NCBI GenBank assembly: GCA_050331715.1
Contig: JBHJGO010000041.1
Location: 1-19,226, forward strand
DNA length: 19,226 bases
Source: JBHJGO01 sp050331715
Lineage (GTDB): Bacteria > Cyanobacteriota > Cyanobacteriia > Cyanobacteriales > Microcoleaceae
Reading direction: 5' to 3'
In this document: positions 1 through 6,565 of the stretch, piece by piece
How positions within the stretch are numbered: the stretch's first letter is position 1
Layout of the letters: each line of letters opens with the position of its first letter
Notes under the pieces: generated by a model
The model's database searches: none
What the model was told of the DNA's origin: nothing
The model's input: the letters and a program-made list of their open reading frames with translations, nothing else
Made by a program: the position numbers and the translations under genes

Positions 1-137
1 AGCCTATCTTTTCGAGAATTGTCGATAGGAACTACCTCAACACCCGATTCTACTGTTGAGTTTGGCCTGAAGTCAGTGTAAGCTCAACTCTGCCAAAGTC
101 ATATCTAGTCTCTGTTTCAGATTTTCGGACAAGTCTA
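1..137. repeat. Left arm of a 137-bp perfect terminal inverted repeat
   Basis: Bases 1-137 are the exact reverse complement of 19090-19226, base by base; identity is lost at base 138. The arm is not low-complexity. On the minus strand, 137 down to 50 carries the last ~29 codons of the open frame seen at the right end (ending ...TSGQTQQ and a TAG). It may be a real inverted duplication bounding an invertible or transposed segment, or the overlap left when an assembler ends a contig at a shared repeat. The sequence alone does not decide. Confidence 0.97.
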
Positions 138-162
138 TTGCCTTTTTCTTTAACCCAATCCC

Positions 163-453
163 ATGCAAGCCAGTGAAGTTCTAAAACGCTACGCCGAAGG
201 CCGACGCGACTTCCGAGGAGAAAACCTCAGAGGTCAGTCCTTCAAGGGAAAGGATCTATCTGGCGCTGATTTCAGCGAAGCCGACATTCGGGGCACTAAC
301 TTTCGTGGGGCCATTCTGCGAGGAACTAAATTTGTTGGAGCAATAGCTGGCCTGCAAAAACGATGGTTAGCAATCCTACTGGTTCTTTCACTGCTGCACT
401 TAGAGTTGAAGGCACTGATTGAGCAACTGAAAAATTTGCTTCAGGGTTCCTAG
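163..453 (+). pseudogene. Truncated pentapeptide-repeat membrane protein (5' part only)
   Basis: The frame starts at ATG 163 and gives about nine pentapeptide-type repeats (residues 18-62, e.g. LSGADFSEADIRGTNFRGA, with F/L every fifth position), then GLQKRW and a hydrophobic stretch (LAILLVLSLL) that looks like the start of a first membrane segment. In cyanobacterial relatives, as I recall them, this design continues with several membrane segments. Here it stops: from about base 395 the frame only reads the antisense of the 3' end of the neighbouring CHAT gene and ends at TAG 451-453. The last ~20 residues are therefore not native. I call it a gene truncated by a junction at ~390-400, adjacent to the window's left inverted repeat. 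A short protein could still be made, but the membrane domain is lost. Confidence 0.75.
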
Positions 454-1998
454 TGCCAAGTCGTCAATAGAGTTTGTTTTAACAGAAGAAGTCAGAATTG
501 CTTCCGCTTCCTTGAGATGGTTCCGAATTGCTTCAATTTGCTCTTTCTCTATTATCGCATTGCTTTTTTTAACAACGAGGTTTGCAGCGGAGATCTGTCC
601 GATTACCACGTCCTGATCATCCTCATTCATCTCAGACTTTTTAACACTTGATTTAAGATCTCCCAACAGTTTGAATAATTCCTGCTTCAAAACCTCTGGT
701 GAAACTGTGCTAGAGGTTCCATCGGTTGCCGCAGCGTTTGTAATATTAGTCACGTTATGAATTTCCTTGCGCTGATCACCCGCCACCACATCCCCACCAA
801 TCGAAATATTGCCACCGCCGAAGGAAATACCGCCGCTTTGTCCGCTGGATTTTTCAGGTTCTTGAGATGTCATAGATTGTTTCTCCGCAGTTTCTGAAGT
901 TATTGTTTGAGGTGCTGTTGTTTCAGATGTTGTTGCAAATAAAGGTCGGTCACCCAGCCGACTAAAGAGAGCCGGAACCATAATGTCATAGCGCGCCGCC
1001 AGACCAACGGATGCCTGTTGTAGCGCTGTATCCACCACACCGAGTTCTTTGAGTCGCGGGTAAAACGCCTGAGACAGTTCCAAGCCAGTGGTTACACTCA
1101 CCGGAGCCGTCATCGCAATCACTGCAGGAATCGCCAACTCCTGCACCAAACTCTGGGCCAAACTTCCCAGGGGCGATCCCGTAGAACAACTACAGAGAAA
1201 AATCAGATGGGGCAAACCTGCCTTACTCCCCAGTGACCGTAGTCGTTGAATTAAATTGCTGCTCATCACCGGGTCAACCTGATTCGCCTCATCGCTCAAG
1301 TACAGAATCGTTTGCCCTCTAGGATTAACGTTGCCGTGACAGACAAAATGTACCAGGGTGTAGGGGGGATTAGCCGTACTGAGCTGTTGACAGAGTTGAT
1401 TCAGGGTCGGTTCGGCATTGCGAATACCCGTCGCCAGAACATCACAGGGAATCTCTCCCAGGGCTTGCCGCAACCCAGCAACGGTGGATTCCACATCAAA
1501 GGAAGCGAGGGAATAGTCCTCCAGGTCTTCCGGATTCGCCACCACCACCAAAGCTCGCAAATCCTGCTGACCAATGGGTCGGTAGATTCGATCCAGGTTA
1601 CTGGTGGGTAAATATTGAGAAAAGGGCGATCGCTGGTTCAGAGCCAGATATTCCCAACTGCCATCGATGGGGGCACACAGACGCTCCCAGTGGAGGGTTT
1701 TCAGAGGATCAGCAGGATCAACAGCAGCAGTGAAGAGAATTCTCAGCAGATCTCGACTACTGACAAAAGCTTCTCGAAAGGCCAGCAATAAATCCTCCTG
1801 GAAGAGCCTCTGACCCAGGAAGACACCATATTTTTTGGGTTGAGACAGGAGACCGGACAACTGCTGCAAATCGTCCGGGCCAAGCCGCAGCGTTCCCATT
1901 TTTTGAATCGGCAATCCCCCCTGATCCTGAATCCGAACAGAAACAGGCCACTCGTCCGGCTGACGCTGAGGTTGAATCGTAATTTCAAAAAGTGACAT
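400..1998 (-). CDS. CHAT-domain caspase-like protease, cytosolic, with GDVVAGD tail
   Basis: A 532-residue protein with no signal peptide. The CHAT (caspase HetF-associated with TPR) fold covers residues ~60-350. The catalytic His is H221 in VHFVCHG and the Cys is C271 in IFLCSCSTGS, which aligns with the usual LSACNTG. After a Ser/Thr-rich linker (355-390) comes a glycine-rich GISFGGGNISIGGDVVAGD stretch (390-408), a motif seen in NACHT/CHAT-type signalling proteins, and then a charged helical C-terminus (430-532). I start at ATG 1998 rather than the upstream ATG at 2052, because the extra 18 codons are mostly the 13-bp tandem repeat DNA and a G-run. It lies 71 bp downstream of another CHAT gene on the same strand, so the two are probably co-transcribed. 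Substrate and trigger are unknown. The 3' end coincides with the junction that truncates the pentapeptide gene. Confidence 0.88.
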   Translation of the reverse strand: MSLFEITIQPQRQPDEWPVSVRIQDQGGLPIQKMGTLRLGPDDLQQLSGLLSQPKKYGVFLGQRLFQEDLLLAFREAFVSSRDLLRILFTAAVDPADPLKTLHWERLCAPIDGSWEYLALNQRSPFSQYLPTSNLDRIYRPIGQQDLRALVVVANPEDLEDYSLASFDVESTVAGLRQALGEIPCDVLATGIRNAEPTLNQLCQQLSTANPPYTLVHFVCHGNVNPRGQTILYLSDEANQVDPVMSSNLIQRLRSLGSKAGLPHLIFLCSCSTGSPLGSLAQSLVQELAIPAVIAMTAPVSVTTGLELSQAFYPRLKELGVVDTALQQASVGLAARYDIMVPALFSRLGDRPLFATTSETTAPQTITSETAEKQSMTSQEPEKSSGQSGGISFGGGNISIGGDVVAGDQRKEIHNVTNITNAAATDGTSSTVSPEVLKQELFKLLGDLKSSVKKSEMNEDDQDVVIGQISAANLVVKKSNAIIEKEQIEAIRNHLKEAEAILTSSVKTNSIDDLALGTLKQIFQLLNQCLQL

Positions 1999-2034
1999 GA
2001 CTTCAGAGGCTAGAGAATCCAATTGTACCCCCCC

Positions 2035-2060
2035 ACCAATCACCAATACCAATCACCAAT
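2035..2060. repeat. Perfect 13-bp tandem duplication between the CHAT genes
   Basis: The 13-mer ACCAATCACCAAT occurs twice head to tail (2035-2047, 2048-2060); on the minus strand this reads ATTGGTGATTGGT twice and runs into a G-run. It resembles the short tandemly repeated repetitive sequences common between cyanobacterial genes. It fills most of the gap between the TPR-CHAT stop and the downstream CHAT start. Confidence 0.85.
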
Positions 2061-2069
2061 AACTAATGA

Positions 2070-5000
2070 TTAATCCGCCTCCCCAATCAAAGTAAAAGCC
2101 GCCCAATCTCCCGGCTGAGGATGGGTTTTCATCGTTTCCAGCATCGCTTGACGCAGTGCCACCGCCTTATCAGGATTTTGTTGAAGATTTCGATAGAAGC
2201 TCTGCATCAGTTCTGAAGTGGAATCGTCTGCCACCGGCCACAGAGACACGACAACGCTGGGAACACCCGCAGAAATGAAAGCACGGGACAATCCAACCAC
2301 ACCATCTCCAGTAATATCGCCGAGACCCGTATTACAAGCGCTGAGAACCACCAACTCGGCCCTCAAGGGCATATTGAGAATTTCCCTGGAGGTCAAGAGA
2401 CCATCGCCGGGCTGAACTTCTTCGGGAGTAATCGCACTCGAATCGGGTGCTAGCGCCATGGCACCGGGCGTTTCCAGAGCCAAATATTTCAGCTCATGTA
2501 GCAATCCATGGGTGGCCAGGTGAATCATCCGAGCGGATTGCATCGCTTGAGCGACACTTTCCTCTGTGGCGGTGTCTCCCAACAGGGGTTCAGTTTTGAA
2601 TAGTTTGGCGATCGCGATCGCTTCAGTCTCAGCACCGGGGAGCGGTTCAAGGGGTTTCGGTGGCTTGCCGAGTTCTGGCGCCAGGCTCGGCATCTTCGGA
2701 TTACCCACGACCAGAACGTCTTGATTATTTCCCTGCCCTAGTTTTTGACGTTGTTGATGGGCGAGATCGAGCACCTGGATGGCAGGAGCGGTCAGAATTG
2801 TGTGTTGTTCAATCAAATAATTGCCCGCTTCATCCTGGAGAGCTGGGAAAGGTACTGAGAACAGAGAACCGTGGGGAATGAAGACGACCTTTTCCTCAGG
2901 ATTCTCCGGCAACAAATCTGCGACGGGTTCAACCAATAACTGATGGGTCTTCCACAGACGACGGTTGCGGGGTCGTTTGGGTTTGACGGATTCCGAATCG
3001 TTGGAAGTTGAGTTTGAATTTGAAGGGTTTCCCGAATTTGAGACAGATGCCTCAACAGACTCACGGGTTCCTCGAACCAGATTATTCAGTCCCCGACTCT
3101 GTCCGCCTCGACTTAAACCCTGTTCTGCCGCCACACGGGAACGTTCCGCCGCATCGGCTAGAGAGAGATCCAGTTCTGCTAAGTCTACCGTTCGCAATTC
3201 AATCACCCCATCGGGCTGAATCACCCAGATGTAGAGTTGATCGCCCACAACCGAATATTCCACCAGGGTGGCATTTTGTTGCCGGGCAATCCTACGAATT
3301 TGCTCAATATTGGGGGGCTCAGGGGCTTGGAATTGCTCGGAAGATTGGCCGTCAATCCGAGAAGCGAGTAATTCCACAAAAGCTCTGGCTCGTCCCTGTT
3401 CTGAAACGGTGAGGGCTTCCTCGATTTGATTCTGGGCAATTAGAGCCGCCTGCAAGTACCCGTAGGTTTCTACCTGGGTCTCGAACAGGGCAACCTTATT
3501 CTCATCGGTTAATCCTGGGCGCAGAGATTCCCAAATTTCAGTGGCCCGCTGCAATACTGCGGTCGCTTCGGCAAATCGTTCAGCTTGCAGCAGGGTGTAG
3601 CCCATATTGTGCAATGTGATCCCTTCTCCGGCTTTGTCATTGGCTTGACGACGAAGATTTAGCGCTTTTTGATAGGTGGCCAGGGCTGGGTCAGTTTGCT
3701 CTAAATTCCGTTGAACATCGCCAATATGGTTCAGAATTTGGCCGATCTGAGCAGAAGCGCTCTGTTCCTCAGCAATGGCTAAGGCCTGTTCCAGGTTTTG
3801 CAACGCCAGGCTGTACTTGCCCATTTCTGCATAGGTGACCCCAATGGTATCCAGAGCTAACGCTTCACCAAAGCGCTTGCCGTTGTAGCCTTCGGGTAAC
3901 AATTGAAAGCGATTGAAGGCCCGTTGAGCATTTTGCAGGGCTGCGTCAGACTCATCCAATTGATTCTGTACCAGTGCCAATCGAACCCTTAACAATCCCT
4001 CATCTTTAGGCAATTCCCAAACGCCGCCATCCATGGGAATTCCACTATTTTCTTGCTGTTTGAGATTATCTAAAGCCTCCTCTAGAAATTCTGATGCCTG
4101 CTGGTATTGCCCCAGTCGTTCAGAAATTCCAGCTTGACTGCTGAGGGAAATTCCAATTCCTGGCAAATCTCCCAGGGTTTTGCGCGTTTTCAGAGTCTCT
4201 TGATAGATTTCCAGGGCTTTGGCATATTGACCTAAATTCACATGAATATCCGCAATTCGGTTCAGGGTATCTGCTTTTCTCAGAAGGTCATCTGTTTTTT
4301 CGTAGATAGCCAGAACGTCCTGAAACTGAGCTAACGCTTCTTGAAATTTTCCCTGTTGATACAGTTGATCCGCTTGAACGAATTGATCTGCGCCGTCATT
4401 AGAGAATACACACACAGTTTCAGGTTGGATCGGACAGTGTTTCTGTACCAGTGGATTATCCATCAAGTTCAGAACTCGTAACTGTTTTAAATCGGGCAAA
4501 CTTGAGGGTAAAGTTTCAATCTGATTCATTCCAAGACTGACGGAAGTTAAGCCTGTCAAACTTCCAATCGGGCTAATATCAGAAACCTGATTGTCCAGTA
4601 GCAAAAGCATGGATAAATTGCTTAGGTTTGCCAACGGGCGCAGATCTGTAATTTGATTACCCGCTAGATTTAATAGAACAAGCTGATTAAAGCTAGAAAG
4701 AGGACTCAGATCTGTAATATTTTTTTGAAGCAGATCCAGTTGTGTCAATTCTGAAAGAGTTTGGTCTGCCCGCTGACAATCAGAAGTTTCAGCAATTTCC
4801 AGTAGAACTTTGATCGTGTGTTGCGTTTCATCTGGCAATTTCGATTGGTTTTGACACCATTCGGAAAAACTTTGATATTCTGGCTTATATTCTGAGCTAG
4901 CTTCAGCAGTTTGTAGCGAGTTAACTATGATTCCAGTACAGATGAAAATTACACTAATAATTAAGCTTGAAATTCGGTAATTTAGCATTAACTTTAGCAT
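2070..5000 (-). CDS. Secreted LRR-TPR-CHAT protease
   Basis: A 976-residue protein. Residues 1-35 form a Sec signal peptide (LIISVIFICTGIIV, then a likely cut after TAEA). SDS22-type leucine-rich repeats follow (~85-185, e.g. LNLAGNQITDLRPLANLSN). From ~205 to ~545 there are tetratricopeptide repeats (GQYAKALEIYQETLKTRK; GKYSLALQNLEQALAIAEE). The C-terminal CHAT domain (~700-976) has His831 in HLATHG and Cys889 in LSACNTG, so the dyad is intact. The TPR-CHAT layout is common in cyanobacteria; the additional N-terminal LRR block with a signal peptide places sensing outside the cytoplasm, probably the periplasm. A Ser/Asn-rich, low-complexity insert lies at ~650-690. It is likely the first gene of a two-gene minus-strand unit with the cytosolic CHAT gene. 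A second in-frame ATG four codons in (4988) is an alternative start. Function beyond proteolysis is inferred. Confidence 0.9.
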   Translation of the reverse strand: MLKLMLNYRISSLIISVIFICTGIIVNSLQTAEASSEYKPEYQSFSEWCQNQSKLPDETQHTIKVLLEIAETSDCQRADQTLSELTQLDLLQKNITDLSPLSSFNQLVLLNLAGNQITDLRPLANLSNLSMLLLLDNQVSDISPIGSLTGLTSVSLGMNQIETLPSSLPDLKQLRVLNLMDNPLVQKHCPIQPETVCVFSNDGADQFVQADQLYQQGKFQEALAQFQDVLAIYEKTDDLLRKADTLNRIADIHVNLGQYAKALEIYQETLKTRKTLGDLPGIGISLSSQAGISERLGQYQQASEFLEEALDNLKQQENSGIPMDGGVWELPKDEGLLRVRLALVQNQLDESDAALQNAQRAFNRFQLLPEGYNGKRFGEALALDTIGVTYAEMGKYSLALQNLEQALAIAEEQSASAQIGQILNHIGDVQRNLEQTDPALATYQKALNLRRQANDKAGEGITLHNMGYTLLQAERFAEATAVLQRATEIWESLRPGLTDENKVALFETQVETYGYLQAALIAQNQIEEALTVSEQGRARAFVELLASRIDGQSSEQFQAPEPPNIEQIRRIARQQNATLVEYSVVGDQLYIWVIQPDGVIELRTVDLAELDLSLADAAERSRVAAEQGLSRGGQSRGLNNLVRGTRESVEASVSNSGNPSNSNSTSNDSESVKPKRPRNRRLWKTHQLLVEPVADLLPENPEEKVVFIPHGSLFSVPFPALQDEAGNYLIEQHTILTAPAIQVLDLAHQQRQKLGQGNNQDVLVVGNPKMPSLAPELGKPPKPLEPLPGAETEAIAIAKLFKTEPLLGDTATEESVAQAMQSARMIHLATHGLLHELKYLALETPGAMALAPDSSAITPEEVQPGDGLLTSREILNMPLRAELVVLSACNTGLGDITGDGVVGLSRAFISAGVPSVVVSLWPVADDSTSELMQSFYRNLQQNPDKAVALRQAMLETMKTHPQPGDWAAFTLIGEAD
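2608..2621. repeat. Overlapping pair of HIP1 octamers
   Basis: GCGATCGC at 2608-2615 overlaps a second copy at 2614-2621, inside the TPR-CHAT gene. Single copies are at 1626-1633, 8402-8409, 8537-8544, 10604-10611 and 14287-14294. HIP1 is the highly iterated palindrome of cyanobacterial genomes and supports the host assignment. Confidence 0.95.
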
Positions 5001-5094
5001 TGGTTTATGCTGCTTTATATATCCTCCTACACCAACCTAACTCGTGAATCACGATTCGGCTTCCGTATTACTTCGGATTTATAAACCTATCCCG

Positions 5095-5385
5095 CTAGAA
5101 TCTGTAGAGCTCGACACAACCACCTTCAAAAATCCGTATTTTCAGCTCGTAACCTTCCATTAACGACATTCCAATAAGAGGTTCTGAGTCTGCTTTATCT
5201 ACTGGAATGATCTGTAAAACTATGTCTTTTGATGTGTCCACCAAAACGCCGAACGTGACGGGAACCGATCCGAACGATCTTGCCGTGACTATCTTCTCCG
5301 AGTTGAGGCAGTACCAGAGATTGATAAATTTCATCACCCGCATGGCAAACTCCTCTTTGCTGTAAAGGGGTTGCCGGATTGTCAT
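5095..5385 (-). pseudogene. Frameshifted fusion remnant: start of one small gene joined to the end of an aspartic-protease-like gene
   Basis: Read straight, the frame gives 96 residues, but it looks like two broken genes. The start MTIRQPLYSKEEFA resembles a small cyanobacterial protein that continues as RGDEIY...HGKIV. That continuation is present but in another frame (GDEIYQSLVLPQLGEDSHG), reached by adding one base near 5335-5340, where CGGGTGATG would be CGGGGTGATG. Further on, the original frame yields EPLIGMSLMEGYELKIRI...GG.V (residues ~69-92), the hallmark C-terminus of small clan AA (retropepsin-like) proteins; the N-terminal half with the catalytic D[TS]G is missing. In many cyanobacteria, from memory, these two genes sit side by side, so an internal deletion plus a 1-base loss explains the remnant. 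The product is unlikely to function. Confidence 0.65.
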
Positions 5386-5508
5386 CAGGCCGTCCTCGCT
5401 TTGATTCTGCTATTTTATCTTATCCTCTGGGTTCCCACTCCCGAAATACAGCTTGTCGTCTTGTAGTATTTTGTAGTATAACCAACGTATGGCATTTGGT
5501 ACTGAGCA

Positions 5509-6456
5509 ATGCGACCTTATCAAAGTGAAGCCGATCTGATTGAGATTGTAGATTTAGCTAATGATTGCGAAAGGGCTGACCAACTGGGCTATTGGTTAAC
5601 CGTTGACCAACTAGAACGTTCTCTAAACGCGCCAGAATTTGACCTGAAAGATGATCTGAGACTCTGGGAAGATAAATCCGGTCAGTTGATTGGCTATGGC
5701 CGATTGGGAATTCGTCGAATGGAAGACTGTGTGGAAGGGTTTATCCGACTTCGAGTACATCCATCGGTCAGAGGTCAGGGTTGGGAATCTAAGATTCTCA
5801 CCTGGGCTGAGCAGCGACTCCAACAGGTTCAGGCCGACGGTCAGTTTAACCACAGCATACTACGAGTCGGTGCGTTTGCCACTCAAGGCGACCGAATTAC
5901 GCTGTTACAGGACTGGGGATTTACCGCTGTCCGCTATTTCTTTGAAATGGAGCGATCCCTGGAAGAAGAGATTCCTCAACCTCAGTTCCCGGAGGGATTT
6001 GTCCTGAGAACTGTTAATAGCGAGGAAGATGGCCCTGCCTGGGTAGAAATGTTCAATCAAACCTTCATTGATCACTGGAATCATCGGGATCTAACCCTGG
6101 AACGGTATCAGTATTTCACAAAAGATCCGGATCATCGCGCTGATCTGGATTTAATTGCAGTTGCTGCCGATGGCACTTTTGCAGCATTCTGTGAGGCTGG
6201 GATTGATCCGCACAACAATCAGCAGAATGGTTGTCAAGAGGGGGAGATTCATGGCTTGGGAACCCGGCGTGGATTTCGCAAACAGGGTTTGGGGCGAGCA
6301 ATGTTATTGGCTGGGATGCACCGTCTGAGAGCAGCCGGGATGGAGACTGCAGTTCTAGGGGTGGATTCAGAAAATCCCTCTGGAGCATTGAAACTCTACG
6401 AATCAGTAGGGTTTCAGAAATCCCAGACCAGCATCGCTTACGCCAGGGAGTTGTAG
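5509..6456 (+). CDS. Tandem GNAT-family N-acetyltransferase
   Basis: A 315-residue protein with two GNAT halves, the length expected for tandem GNAT proteins. The N-terminal half has LRVHPSVRGQGWESKIL (81-97), where the canonical R/Q-x-x-G-x-G/A acetyl-CoA loop is RGQGWE. The C-terminal half has GLGTRRGFRKQGLGRAML (249-266), a strong acetyl-CoA pyrophosphate-binding motif, followed by the typical ALKLYESVGF (293-302). The C-terminal half is probably catalytic and the N-terminal half more divergent. The substrate cannot be told; tandem GNATs include small-molecule acetyltransferases such as mycothiol synthase, but no specific match is claimed. It is the only plus-strand gene here, stands alone and is convergent with the RTX gene. 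The start ATG 5509 has only a weak ribosome-binding site. Confidence 0.85.
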   Translation: MRPYQSEADLIEIVDLANDCERADQLGYWLTVDQLERSLNAPEFDLKDDLRLWEDKSGQLIGYGRLGIRRMEDCVEGFIRLRVHPSVRGQGWESKILTWAEQRLQQVQADGQFNHSILRVGAFATQGDRITLLQDWGFTAVRYFFEMERSLEEEIPQPQFPEGFVLRTVNSEEDGPAWVEMFNQTFIDHWNHRDLTLERYQYFTKDPDHRADLDLIAVAADGTFAAFCEAGIDPHNNQQNGCQEGEIHGLGTRRGFRKQGLGRAMLLAGMHRLRAAGMETAVLGVDSENPSGALKLYESVGFQKSQTSIAYAREL

Positions 6457-6501
6457 TAATTCTCCGTAGGGGATGGTAGGCTCAATGCGGAACGATTTTA
6501 A

Positions 6502-6533
6502 TGGAATGGTAGGCGACGAAGCCCACCATTCCA
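6502..6533. terminator. Hairpin between convergent genes
   Basis: Bases 6502-6514 and 6521-6533 form a 13-bp stem with one mismatch around the 6-base loop GACGAA (TGGAATGGTAGGC / GCCCACCATTCCA). No T-run follows on either strand, so it may be a REP-like element or a factor-assisted bidirectional terminator. An extra partial copy (ATGGTAGGC) lies just upstream at 6473-6481. Confidence 0.5.
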
Positions 6534-6544
6534 CCTTGCACTGA

Positions 6545-6560
6545 TACCCCCTTAGGGGTA
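6545..6560. terminator. Small palindrome just downstream of the RTX gene stop
   Basis: TACCCC-CTTA-GGGGTA is a perfect 6-bp stem with a 4-base loop, a few bases beyond the minus-strand RTX stop codon. It may act with the preceding hairpin to end transcription from both sides. There is no clear poly-T tail. Confidence 0.35.
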
Positions 6561-6565
6561 CTTAA

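Noticed and set aside
2035..2060. A minimal CRISPR repeat
   Set aside because: There are only two abutting 13-bp copies with no spacers and no cas genes.
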